In this document: positions 25,601-32,848 of the stretch, piece by piece
How the letters are laid out: each line of letters opens with the position of its first letter
How positions within the stretch are numbered: the stretch's first letter is position 1
Origin: Anaerolineales bacterium
Lineage (GTDB): Bacteria > Chloroflexota > Anaerolineae > JAAEKA01
DNA: 64,000 nucleotides
Assembly (NCBI GenBank): GCA_020634615.1
Contig: JACKBI010000008.1
Span: 186,001-250,000 of the forward strand
Direction of reading: 5' to 3'
Position numbers and translations under genes: made by a program
Notes under the pieces: generated by a model
What the model was told of the DNA's origin: nothing
Seen by the model: the letters and a program-made list of their open reading frames with translations, nothing else
Database searches by the model: none

Positions 25601-25728
25601 CTCCTGTTCCAAGGGCCGACAAGCGGCCGTGGCTGTTTGCCCTGGTGCTCTTTCTGCTTGGCTTGCTAGCCGGCTGGGCGCTGCGCGATACGCTGGGCGG
25701 GCAGCAAAAGACGCGGCAAATCGGATAA
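22681..25728 (+). CDS. C25 (gingipain-like) cysteine peptidase with C-terminal TM anchor
   Basis: 1015 residues. The N-terminal 200 residues resemble the gingipain-type prodomain (ALPSQTARVVLPP). The catalytic region contains ADYLIVADNQTW, a Rossmann-like LLGGD, the His motif LSGHGSGWG (His750) and the Cys motif YADSCLTNQFDG (Cys781), the clan CD dyad shared with caspases. Two related inserts of about 90 residues interrupt it (about 365-455 and 570-680), each starting NPP(P)DN and carrying RGWYF and GPxxxV. After the catalytic part comes a beta-rich tail and a single C-terminal TM helix (LFALVLFLLGLLAGWAL). There is no N-terminal signal peptide at this or any earlier start, unlike secreted gingipains. 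GAGGAGG precedes ATG 22681. Probably Arg/Lys- or Asp-specific; unknown target. Confidence 0.85.
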   Translation: MEAGNEPTSEREMKMSFSFDRAGLRLEYSLIGVVVHLDGCATAGAPGSPALPSQTARVVLPPHTRLAEARAEASDVVLLNSEILPIAPLQPLRAAASDKQENAETPPYNRPEEEQRDYPHEIRDPRQDDASKSERFPTPAFVPANTDLYAEATDRPAGRLLAAVDEGLNQIATIQLNPVRLNADGLLEFSPRIDVTLTLEPVGNSDDRRVPATIHSRGQAMRQIALTRLTVVNPDQVIDYSDLFPIFPIHADYLIVADNQTWNSETIAPTGSAGGDLVASFERLAAWKRQRGLKARVVTISDIVAGRYGNFRSGSRDLQEVIRRFLQMAQDAWGVAWVLLGGDTSIVPVRRVAGGREGNINLQASNPPPDNTSFWTGSYLRMHVVNPGTWWGAATTNLLVRPDTGMLIPYDATGASNSTTRGWYFTTNNTYSTRSAMPTEFVRVNGPAGQVNANLQFLYEWNTIPTDLYYSSLVGPQYNQPGRHDWDLTNNGVYGQHFAGLELDGINYTPTVSLGRAPVRNVAEADTFVAKVIAYEKYQRPDGTTLDQDWTKRVVMVSENWGGRLWIGSSSNNPPDNNSYHHSAGQGYSLIKLADTPDWNWSLLAYVAEGDVRLMPYRTDAATAGRGWYFAFSETDLSPRILLIPLPGGGLMPLPVPSQWIVVYGPPDEVAPVGYIFNNLQLDGSLADQEALRRQLQHEMAGFSRLRRLYEDIQDMTPSQVGAGPVELITTAGLRDALNDGPHIVSLSGHGSGWGCCKLDQTVADSLSNGYHTFIAYADSCLTNQFDGDAMSEHLVRNANGGAVAYVGNSRFSWIGAGDDIQRRFFHQWATLAGHAHLGLLFDTRSELVDSFYWADGRWSVLSLNLMGDPEMPLWWNEPFHFRVPEVYHFDRLRLLLDPPNPPDPPYRIDLPYSRIWGLTTVHLRQGGREQVALANPAGWSEMSLADFEPGTATLTVTRPGHQPVVQEVQIKKSPVPRADKRPWLFALVLFLLGLLAGWALRDTLGGQQKTRQIG

Positions 25729-25748
25729 GGTGGACCTCAAGTTATGAA

Positions 25749-25783
25749 AACGACCGGGAGCCTGGAACAGGGTCCCGGTCGTT
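25749..25783 (+). terminator. Hairpin after the C25 gene
   Basis: Perfect 11-bp stem AACGACCGGGA / TCCCGGTCGTT with a 13-nt loop, 21 nt after the stop. No T-run follows. Confidence 0.5.
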
Positions 25784-25921
25784 GCGTCGCGGCCACAATC
25801 GATGACGGTCATGACATTCCTGTTGGCTGCGTTAGCACCACCAATGGCGCTGACAGTTGGGGAGATCCGCAGATTTACCCGATCAACGCAGATTTTGCGA
25901 AATCAGATATAATTGGCAGGT

Positions 25922-25943
25922 TCGTAACGATTTTCGTAACGAT
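25922..25943 (+). promoter_or_regulatory. Direct-repeat operator upstream of the SpoIIE-STAS operon
   Basis: Two copies of TCGTAACGAT 12 nt apart, with a third degenerate copy (TCGGAACGC) directly after, ending 32 nt before the SpoIIE ATG. One base differs from the P450 site at 17329. Confidence 0.55.
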
Positions 25944-25975
25944 TTCGGAACGCAGCGGAAGTAGAATGGTGACAT

Positions 25976-27580
25976 ATGACACTCAACATATCGCGGTGGC
26001 GCAAGAAGAACAAGACAAATAGTGACGCGGCGGTCGATAGCCAGGATGTAGTGCCTGTTGCTGTGGTCGAGCCAGCGACGCAGGTCATCACTGTCGATGT
26101 AGACATAACGCCTACGGATCCACTGTTGGCTTATCTCCAGAGTTCAGCCAACCCGGTGGAGTTGGCACGGCTGAACATGCAGTCACCGGCGCTGGATGAG
26201 CTGCGCGCAGCGGGTGTGACGGTGATCGTGCCGCTGGTGAGCCAGGGCGAACTGATCGGCATTATCAACCTGGGATCGCGGCTCAGCGAGCAGGAGTTCA
26301 GCACCGACGACCGCAAGCTGCTCAATGATCTGTCAACCCAGGCCGCGCCGGCGGTGCGGGTCGCACAGCTGGTGCGCCAGCAGCAGATCGAAGCACGCGA
26401 CCGGGAGCGCATGGAGCAGGAGCTGCGCGTCGCACGGCTTATCCAACAGACCTTGCTGCCCAAGCAACTGCCGCAACTCCCAGGCTACAACGTGGCTGCC
26501 TATTATCAGCCGGCCCGCCAGGTGGGTGGTGACTTCTACGATTTCCACTACTTCGACGATGGTCGAATCGGGCTGGTGGTGGGCGACGTGACTGACAAAG
26601 GCGTGCCAGCGGCACTGGTGATGGCGACCACGCGTACCATGCTGCGATCTGCAGCTGAGCGGCTGGAGTCGCCCGGCGCAGTGCTGGAGCGCGTTAACGA
26701 GCTGCTGGTCGAGGACATCCCGCCCAAGATGTTTGTCACCTGTCTCTACGCGCTGCTGGATCCAAAGACCGGTCGGCTCCAATTTGCCAACGCCGGACAT
26801 GACCTGCCCTATGTGCGCACCGCTGACGGTGTTTACGAGATGCGGGCGACCGGCATGCCGCTGGGTTTGCTGGGCGGCATGGGCTACGAGGAACGTGAGA
26901 TCACGCTGAATCCAGGCGATACGGTGTTGTTCTACAGCGACGGCATCGCCGAGGCGCACAGTCCCACCGGCGACATGTTCGGGTTCCCGCGGATGCACGC
27001 CCTGATGGAAGCCTACTCCGCTGAAGACCAACTGGTGCAGTTCGTCCTGGATCAACTGGGTGAGTTCACCGGTCCAGGCTGGGAGCAGGAAGATGACGTG
27101 ACCATGGTGACGCTGGAAGTGCTGCGCAAGGCGCTCGTGGGCGTCCACAGTGACGACCCGGCCTGGACTGTGTTGGCCGAGTTCGACGTTCCCAGCGAAG
27201 TGGGCAACGAACGGATTGCCATGAATCGGGTGGCTGAGGTTGCCGCTCAAACATCGCTGACTGCCGATCGGCTCGAGCGCCTGAAGACAGCCGTTGCCGA
27301 GGCTACCATGAACGCGATGGAGCATGGCAACAAATACCGCGCCGATGTACCGGTGCGCGTTCGTGTGTGCCAGTCGGCCGATGTCCTGTCGGTCACCATC
27401 ACTGATCACGGCGGCGGACAGTTCGTGCGCGAGGCGGAGACGCCTGATATCGATGCCAAGCTGGCGGGGCTGCAATCGCCGCGCGGCTGGGGCCTGTTCT
27501 TGATCCAGAACATGGTAGACGAATTGAATGTGACCAGCGACGACCTGCATCACACGGTCGAGCTGATCATGAACCTATAG
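25976..27580 (+). CDS. SpoIIE-type PP2C phosphatase fused to RsbW-type anti-sigma kinase
   Basis: 534 residues. Residues about 40-130 are the C-terminal half of a GAF domain (VIVPLVSQGELIGIINLGSRLSEQEFSTDDRKLL), followed by a coiled coil, the PP2C/SpoIIE domain (GGDFYDFHYFDDGRIGLVVGDVTDKGVPAAL ... DTVLFYSDGIAEA ... EDDVTMV) and a GHKL HATPase (EATMNAMEHGNKY, DHGGGQF, RGWGLFLIQNMVDEL). So it both removes phosphate from and may add it to an RsbV-like antagonist; two such STAS genes follow 12 and 381 nt downstream. No TM. The missing first half of the GAF domain corresponds to the tails of the membrane proteins at 18801 and 19997, so it seems a split form of fused receptor-phosphatases. The cognate sigma factor is not in the window beside it. 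Confidence 0.9.
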   Translation: MTLNISRWRKKNKTNSDAAVDSQDVVPVAVVEPATQVITVDVDITPTDPLLAYLQSSANPVELARLNMQSPALDELRAAGVTVIVPLVSQGELIGIINLGSRLSEQEFSTDDRKLLNDLSTQAAPAVRVAQLVRQQQIEARDRERMEQELRVARLIQQTLLPKQLPQLPGYNVAAYYQPARQVGGDFYDFHYFDDGRIGLVVGDVTDKGVPAALVMATTRTMLRSAAERLESPGAVLERVNELLVEDIPPKMFVTCLYALLDPKTGRLQFANAGHDLPYVRTADGVYEMRATGMPLGLLGGMGYEEREITLNPGDTVLFYSDGIAEAHSPTGDMFGFPRMHALMEAYSAEDQLVQFVLDQLGEFTGPGWEQEDDVTMVTLEVLRKALVGVHSDDPAWTVLAEFDVPSEVGNERIAMNRVAEVAAQTSLTADRLERLKTAVAEATMNAMEHGNKYRADVPVRVRVCQSADVLSVTITDHGGGQFVREAETPDIDAKLAGLQSPRGWGLFLIQNMVDELNVTSDDLHHTVELIMNL

Positions 27581-27592
27581 TAGGAGTCCACA

Positions 27593-27946
27593 ATGGCTTC
27601 AGGATTTCGTGAATTTCAGGCATCGGTTCGACGGCAGGATGGGACAGCCATCGTCGAGTTGAGTGGCGTCATGGACGGATCGGCAGAGCAGCTGTTGAAC
27701 AGCGCCTACGCCGAGGCGACATCGTCACCACCGGAACGGCTGCTGCTCAACTTCGCCGATGTCGATTACATCAACAGCACCGGCATCGCCCTCATCGTGA
27801 GCATCCTTGCCCAGGCGCGCAAGGCGCATATGCCGTTGATCACTGCCGGTCTCAGCGAGCACTACCAGGAGATTTTCCGTATCACGCGGCTCGCCGATTT
27901 CATGAGTATTTACCCGGACGAGGCAGCTGCGCTCGCCGCAGCTTAA
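27593..27946 (+). CDS. STAS-domain anti-sigma-factor antagonist 1 (RsbV/SpoIIAA-like)
   Basis: 117 residues, one STAS domain. The phosphoacceptor loop reads DYINSTGIALI (Ser62/Thr63), followed by ITAGLSEHYQEIFRITRL. In partner switching the unphosphorylated form binds the anti-sigma kinase and frees the sigma factor. TAGGAG precedes the ATG; 12 nt after the phosphatase-kinase gene, so it should be its direct substrate. Confidence 0.9.
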   Translation: MASGFREFQASVRRQDGTAIVELSGVMDGSAEQLLNSAYAEATSSPPERLLLNFADVDYINSTGIALIVSILAQARKAHMPLITAGLSEHYQEIFRITRLADFMSIYPDEAAALAAA

Positions 27947-27961
27947 CAAGGAGACAACCCT

Positions 27962-28306
27962 ATGCCAACTGCAAATATCGCGACTACCGTCCGCCGGGTT
28001 AACGGCGCCTGCGTCATCGATATCGTCGGAGAAGTCAACGCGGCGGCGGACGATGCGCTCTCAACCGCCTTCAATGAAGCCAGCCAGGGCGGCGTCAAGG
28101 TGATCGTCATGAACTTCACCGATCTGCAATACATGAACAGCTCCGGCATCGGTGTGCTGGTAACATTGTTGATCCGTGCCCAGCGCAACAAGCAGAAGCT
28201 CAATGCCTACGGTCTCAGCGACCATTACAAGCAGATCTTCGAACTGACCCGCCTGAACGAAGCCATCGGCATCTACGACAGCGAGGCGGAGGCGGTTGCG
28301 GCGTGA
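27962..28306 (+). CDS. STAS-domain anti-sigma-factor antagonist 2 (RsbV/SpoIIAA-like)
   Basis: 114 residues, second STAS protein with loop QYMNSSGIGVLV and the tail GLSDHYKQIFELTRLNEAI. Clearly paralogous to the preceding gene (shared LS(E/D)HY(Q/K)(E/Q)IF). Two antagonists for one phosphatase-kinase allow two inputs or an antagonist/sequestering pair. AAGGAG precedes ATG. Its stop codon lies inside the first unit of a GGTGACAG repeat array. Confidence 0.9.
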   Translation: MPTANIATTVRRVNGACVIDIVGEVNAAADDALSTAFNEASQGGVKVIVMNFTDLQYMNSSGIGVLVTLLIRAQRNKQKLNAYGLSDHYKQIFELTRLNEAIGIYDSEAEAVAA

Positions 28307-28345
28307 CAGGGTGACAGGGTGACAAGGTGACAGGGTGACAGGGTG
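28303..28345 (+). repeat. GGTGACAG tandem array, five units
   Basis: About five 8-nt units (one reads GGTGACAA) starting at the STAS2 stop. A three-unit array of the same word is at 32713. Both lie just upstream of a copy of the 16-nt core repeat. Confidence 0.8.
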
Positions 28346-28411
28346 AGCGGAGCACGAGGCGTGCTTCCATCCAGCGGAGTTCGCATCCTGACTTGAAAAT
28401 AGAGCCGCTCC

Positions 28412-28427
28412 GGCCGGTCTCCGACCG
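28412..28427 (+). repeat. Copy 3 of dispersed 16-nt core repeat
   Basis: Exact GGCCGGTCTCCGACCG followed by TGCC and then TTTTCATC, flanks matching copy 1. The rest of 28346-28560 has no credible gene and ends in a CCTTTTCCC-type pyrimidine-rich tract. Confidence 0.75.
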
Positions 28428-28560
28428 TGCCGCCTCGATTTTCATCCATGGTTGTGCGAACAACGCATGGACGTCTCTGATGCGAACGGTTCCGACCTCC
28501 GTTTCCCTTGTTTCCCTCTTTTCCCTCCTTTCCCTCCTTTTCGACCACGAGGTATCAACC

Positions 28561-29304
28561 ATGACTGAAGAACCAACTCAACAAACGAACCGAGATGACG
28601 CCTGGGCGAAGCCGGTTGACAAGTTGACCGTCGGGGACGCGCGGGCTGGGGCGATGAACCTCAATGTGGACGGGCGCGGCTTGACCGGGCCGCTGCAAGG
28701 CTTCGGCCAGCTCTGGCAGAAGACGTACCGCATCCGGCTGGACGGCGCCGAAGCGTCGGTCCAGGATGTGGTGGCCTACTGGAAAGCCAACCTGCCAACC
28801 CTGATGCCTGACGACAGCCGCTTCTACCCCAGCCTGACCGGCGTCAAGCCGGGCGAGGTGCTGCTGATCAACGCCACGTTGCCGGGGATGCCGGGCGGCA
28901 TGCCTGTGTCCACCGGTGTGCTGATCCTCTACGCCGACGATGAGGCGTTTTCCGTGATGACGCCTGACGGCCATCCCGAATCGGGCTTCAACACCTTCAG
29001 CGCTTACGACGAGGACGGCACGACCGTTGCCCAGATCCAATCTCTGGCGCGCGCCAACGACCCGGTCTACGAGTTCGGCTTCCGCTTCATGGGCGGCGGC
29101 GCGCAGCAGGAACGCATCTGGCGCCATGTGCTGACCGGACTGGCCAGTCACTATGGCGTGACCGCCGAAGTCGATGTCAAGAAGGTCTGTGTCGACAACC
29201 GCCTCCAGTGGAACCGTGCCTCCAACGTGCGTCACAATGCCGTGATTCGCACCACGCTCAACGCGCCGGTGCGGGCGGCCCGGCGGCTGTTCGGTCGCGC
29301 ATGA
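28561..29304 (+). CDS. Conserved protein of unknown function
   Basis: 247 residues, soluble, no family recognised with confidence. The middle (DVVAYWKANLPTLMPDDSRFYPSLTGVKPGEVLLINATLPG ... LILYADDEAFSVMTPDGHP) suggests a compact alpha/beta sandwich of the START/SRPBCC kind, and GFNTFSAYDEDGTTVAQIQSLARANDPVYEFGFRFMGG resembles ligand-binding strands of such folds; this is a guess. It overlaps the CrtI-like gene by ATGA, so it probably serves the same reaction. ATG 28561 is preceded by GAGGTATCAACC. The long frame upstream (28393) covers repeats and is not used. Confidence 0.65.
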   Translation: MTEEPTQQTNRDDAWAKPVDKLTVGDARAGAMNLNVDGRGLTGPLQGFGQLWQKTYRIRLDGAEASVQDVVAYWKANLPTLMPDDSRFYPSLTGVKPGEVLLINATLPGMPGGMPVSTGVLILYADDEAFSVMTPDGHPESGFNTFSAYDEDGTTVAQIQSLARANDPVYEFGFRFMGGGAQQERIWRHVLTGLASHYGVTAEVDVKKVCVDNRLQWNRASNVRHNAVIRTTLNAPVRAARRLFGRA

Positions 29305-30728
29305 CCAGACAATACGATGCCATCGTCATTGGCTCGGGACCCAACGGGCTGGCGGCGGCCATTACCCTCGCTCAGGCCGGCTGTTCCGTGCTGGTCATCG
29401 AGGGCAAGGAAACCATCGGCGGCGGGCTGCGCTCCGCCGAACTCACCCTCCCCGGCTTCATTCACGACCCCTGTTCCGCAGTCCATCCGCTGGGCATGGG
29501 GTCACCCTTTTTCCGCGGTCTGCCGCTGGAGCGTTTTGGCTTGCGCTGGATACAGCCCGCCGCGCCGCTGGCCCATCCGTTGGGCAGCGGGGAAGCAGAC
29601 GCCGTGTTGGTCGAACGGTCGCTGGATGCTACCGCGGCCCGGCTGGGCGTCGACGCAGGGCGTTACCGGCTGTTGATGGAGCCGCTGGTGGAGAACTGGG
29701 CAGGTTTGCTGGGCGACCTGCTGGGGCCGCTGAGCGTGCCGCGCCATCCGCTGCTGTATGCCCGCTTTGGCGCGACGGCCATCCTGCCGGCGACCGGTCT
29801 TGCGCGTAGTCTATTCAAGGCTGAGCGCGCGCGGGCGCTGTTTGCCGGTCTCGCGAGCCACTCGATCATGCCGCTGGAGAGACCGCTGAGCGCCGCGTTT
29901 GGCCTGACGCTGGGGCTGCTGGCGCACGGCGTCGGCTGGCCGATCCCCGAGGGCGGCAGCCAGCGCGTCACCGATGCGTTGGTGGGCTACTTCCAGTCGC
30001 TGGGCGGTGATCTGGTGACCGGTTGGATGGTAAAGGGTCTGAATGAACTGCCAAAGGCCAGCGCGTATTTGTTTGACATAACCCCGCGGCAGCTCCTGCA
30101 AATCACCGGCGATCGGTTGCCCGCCGGCTACCAGCGTCAACTGAGCCGCTTTCGTTACGGCCCCGGCGTGTTCAAGGTCGATCTTGCGCTGGATGGTCCC
30201 ATCCCGTGGGCTGATTCAAACTGCGCGCTGGCGGGCACGGTGCATCTGGGCGGGACGCTGGACGAGATCGCCGCGGGGGAAAGGGCGGTCTGGCGCGGGG
30301 AACATCCCGAAAGACCATTCGTCCTGCTGGCACAGCAAAGCCTTTTCGACGCCAGCCGCGCGCCGGCCGGCAAGCATACCGTCTGGGCCTACTGCCACGT
30401 GCCCAACGGCTCGCCGGTGGACATGACCGACCGCATCGAGGCGCAGATCGAGCGTTTCGCACCCGGCTTCCGTGAGCACATCCTGGCGCGTCACACCCGC
30501 AGTGCGGTTCAGCTTGAACAGTACAACCCCAACTACATCGGCGGCGACATCAACGCCGGCGTGCAGGATCTGCGCCAGCAGTTCACGCGCCCGGCCATTC
30601 GTCCCGTTCCCTACACCACGCCCGACCCACAGATATTCCTCTGTTCGTCATCGACGCCACCTGGGGGTGGTGTCCACGGCATGTGCGGCTACCACGCCGC
30701 GCAAGCTGCGTTGCGCCGCGTCCGCTAG
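29301..30728 (+). CDS. FAD-dependent oxidoreductase, phytoene-desaturase (CrtI)-like
   Basis: 475 residues. N-terminal dinucleotide-binding motif AIVIGSGPNGLAAAITLAQAGCSVLVIEGKE, the GGGLRS segment contacting FAD, and the C-terminal FAD motif CSSSTPPGGGVHGMCGYHAAQAAL. This is the family of phytoene desaturase/isomerase and related NAD(P)/FAD oxidoreductases; the substrate is probably an unsaturated lipid or isoprenoid. Start ATG 29301 overlaps the preceding stop (ATGA). No carotenoid synthase gene is nearby. Together with the P450 12 kb upstream this region could modify a lipid-like compound (inference). Confidence 0.85.
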   Translation: MTRQYDAIVIGSGPNGLAAAITLAQAGCSVLVIEGKETIGGGLRSAELTLPGFIHDPCSAVHPLGMGSPFFRGLPLERFGLRWIQPAAPLAHPLGSGEADAVLVERSLDATAARLGVDAGRYRLLMEPLVENWAGLLGDLLGPLSVPRHPLLYARFGATAILPATGLARSLFKAERARALFAGLASHSIMPLERPLSAAFGLTLGLLAHGVGWPIPEGGSQRVTDALVGYFQSLGGDLVTGWMVKGLNELPKASAYLFDITPRQLLQITGDRLPAGYQRQLSRFRYGPGVFKVDLALDGPIPWADSNCALAGTVHLGGTLDEIAAGERAVWRGEHPERPFVLLAQQSLFDASRAPAGKHTVWAYCHVPNGSPVDMTDRIEAQIERFAPGFREHILARHTRSAVQLEQYNPNYIGGDINAGVQDLRQQFTRPAIRPVPYTTPDPQIFLCSSSTPPGGGVHGMCGYHAAQAALRRVR

Positions 30729-30740
30729 GCGGTTTGGAAG

Positions 30741-30941
30741 GCACGGCGCGCGATCACGAAGACGCGAAAGTTCGCGAAAATCGCGAAGCGCGAAGGTCGC
30801 GAAGCACGAAGAGTGCGTCCGTTGCGGCGTGCCGCGCCAAAAAGCGTCACGTGAACAACGCACCCATGTAGCGTAGCGCACTTCCGACTTCGCGTTCTTC
30901 CCGCTTCGCTGCCTTCGTGTCTTCGTGGTCCCGCGCCGTGC
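30741..30941. repeat. 201-bp imperfect palindrome built of TCGCGAA/CTTCGTG words
   Basis: The left end GCACGGCGCGCGATCACGAA and the right end are inverted copies over about 29 bp with few mismatches, and similarity extends inward to about 65 bp per arm. No ORF is plausible inside. The 333-bp gap between the CrtI-like gene and the transporter gene consists mostly of this element; the remaining 120 bp hold the ribosome site of the binding protein. Confidence 0.6.
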
Positions 30942-31061
30942 GTTTGGTCTTTCGGCATGGAAGTGGTAGCATACAGCACGTCAGGTTTTAGTGCATAAAG
31001 AGGGACACTGCCGAGGTAAGAATCGGTCCGTCAGCGCTCTCAGTCTGTGAGGAGATAACCC

Positions 31062-32693
31062 ATGCCAAATACCCACCCCTTGCGAAAGTCCGCGCGCGGC
31101 TACCTCGCGCTTGTCATCATTCTCGCGTTCGCATTCGTACTCAACGCGTGTGCCGCACCACCACCCGCCGGCAGTCCGGCTTCTGAGCCAGCGGCAGCCG
31201 ATGCCACCGGCGCGCCTGCCCCAGCGCAACCGGCTGCGTCGAGTACCTTGCGGGTCGCCATGGAAGCGCCGGTGCAGCTCGATCCCGCCTTCGCTTCGTC
31301 GGACAGCGAGATCGCCATTCTCAACGCCGTCTACGATTACCTGGTCGATGTGGACGAGAACAATCGCTTGCAGCCGCGGCTGGCCAGCTCGGTGGTCGCC
31401 AGCGAAGACGGTCTCTCGTATACTGTTGAGCTTCAGCCGAACGCCACTTTCCATGACGGTTCGCCGGTCACGGCCGCCGATGTGATCTACACCTTCAACC
31501 GGCTGCGCGACCCGGAGGCCGGTCTGCCGACTGCTGACCTGTACAGCAACATCGTCGACATTGCCGCGCCGGAGGGCAGCGATCCGGCTACCGGCACGAC
31601 GGTGGTCTTCACCCTGCAGGCGCCCGATCCCTTCTTCCAGTATAACCTCAGCGACAACCATGCGCTGATCGTCAAAGCCGGCACGGAAGATCCCACCGCG
31701 GACTTCAACGGCAGCGGCCCGTTCAAGGTGGTCAACTACAGCCCAGAGGATCGCATGGAACTGGTGGCCAACGATGCGTATTTCATCGACGGCAAGCCGG
31801 GCGTCGACAATCTGGAGTTCATCTTCTTCGCCGATCAGACGGCCGCGGTGGATGCGTTGAAAGGCGGTCAGGTGGACCTGAACATGCGTATGGCGACGCC
31901 GCTCTACCTGTCGCTGCAGGGTGAGCCGGGCATTGTCACGTCGTCGATCCCCACCAACGGCTTCGATCTGGTGCGGCTGCGCGCCGACCGCGAGCCGGGC
32001 AACGACCCGCGTGTCATCGAGGCGTTCAAGCTGGCCACCGATCGCCAGGCGATCTTCGACACCGTGACCCTGGGGCTGGGAGCGGTCGGCAATGATAGCC
32101 CAATCGGTCCGCTCTACGCCGACTACTACAGCACCGATGCAGTCGCGCCGGCGCGCGATGTGGCTAAGGCGCGCGAGCTGCTGGCCGCTGCAGGCTATGC
32201 GGACGGGCTGTCGCTGGATCTGTACGTGCCCGAGTCCGGCGACCGCGTCGCGCTGGCCGAAGTCTTGCAGCAGCAATGGCAGGAAGCCGGCATCAATGTC
32301 GATATCAAATCGGTCCCCGAAAGCGTCTATTACGGCAGCGACAACCCCGACCAGAACTGGCTGGGCGCGACCCTCGGCATCACCGGCTGGGGCTCGCGGC
32401 CCTACCCGCAGTTCTACCTGGACGTGATGCTGGTCTGCGACGCCAAGTGGAACGAGTCGCATTTCTGCGATGAGGAGTTCGACCAGTTGGCCACCATGGC
32501 CGGGACAACGCTGGACGAGCAGGAGCGAATGGAGGCCTACAAGGACATCCAGCACATCCTGATCGAGCGCGGTCCGATCATCGTGCCCTACTTCTTCGCC
32601 CAGCTTGGCGCCATCAGCGACCGGTTCGAGAACTTCAACATGAAGGCCTTCGCCGGCCGCACCGATCTGGCAGCTATCACGCCGGCGCAGTGA
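31062..32693 (+). CDS. ABC transporter substrate-binding lipoprotein, family 5 (peptide/nickel type)
   Basis: 543 residues. Lipoprotein signal peptide with lipobox LNAC (Cys30), an Ala/Pro linker, then the SBP_bac_5 fold: LDPAFASSDSEIAILNAVYDYLV, HDGSPVTAADVIYTFNRLRDP, NGSGPFKVVNYSPEDRMELVAN, FKLATDRQAIFDTV. Anchored outside the membrane, it delivers oligopeptides, dipeptides or similar ligands to the permeases encoded downstream. GAGGAGA precedes the ATG. First gene of a transporter cluster that also has DppC-, fused DppDF- and DppB-like genes. Confidence 0.93.
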   Translation: MPNTHPLRKSARGYLALVIILAFAFVLNACAAPPPAGSPASEPAAADATGAPAPAQPAASSTLRVAMEAPVQLDPAFASSDSEIAILNAVYDYLVDVDENNRLQPRLASSVVASEDGLSYTVELQPNATFHDGSPVTAADVIYTFNRLRDPEAGLPTADLYSNIVDIAAPEGSDPATGTTVVFTLQAPDPFFQYNLSDNHALIVKAGTEDPTADFNGSGPFKVVNYSPEDRMELVANDAYFIDGKPGVDNLEFIFFADQTAAVDALKGGQVDLNMRMATPLYLSLQGEPGIVTSSIPTNGFDLVRLRADREPGNDPRVIEAFKLATDRQAIFDTVTLGLGAVGNDSPIGPLYADYYSTDAVAPARDVAKARELLAAAGYADGLSLDLYVPESGDRVALAEVLQQQWQEAGINVDIKSVPESVYYGSDNPDQNWLGATLGITGWGSRPYPQFYLDVMLVCDAKWNESHFCDEEFDQLATMAGTTLDEQERMEAYKDIQHILIERGPIIVPYFFAQLGAISDRFENFNMKAFAGRTDLAAITPAQ

Positions 32694-32712
32694 CGCGGAG
32701 AGCGGATGGCAT

Positions 32713-32736
32713 GGTGACAAGGTGACAGGGTGACAG
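32713..32736 (+). repeat. GGTGACAG tandem array, three units
   Basis: GGTGACAA-GGTGACAG-GGTGACAG, 20 nt after the binding-protein stop. Confidence 0.75.
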
Positions 32737-32751
32737 GACGACATACGATTG

Positions 32752-32767
32752 GGCCGGTCTTCGACCG
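32752..32767 (+). repeat. Copy 4 of dispersed 16-nt core repeat (one mismatch)
   Basis: GGCCGGTCTTCGACCG followed by TGCCCG. 15 nt after the GGTGACAG array; the same order occurs at 28303-28427. Confidence 0.65.
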
Positions 32768-32848
32768 TGCCCGCCATGTCACCGATTTGGACCGCGGTGC
32801 TTCGCGGTCGAATAACGTCTAGCAACCAATCAAGTACGTCCGAATTAC

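Noticed and set aside
25744..26022. 92-codon frame between the C25 and SpoIIE genes
   Set aside because: It runs through the 11-bp hairpin and the direct-repeat operator and overlaps the start of the SpoIIE gene in another frame; no ribosome site and no recognisable protein features.
28303..28345. GGTGACAG array considered as a CRISPR-like structure
   Set aside because: Units are 8 nt and directly adjacent with no spacers, and no cas genes are present.
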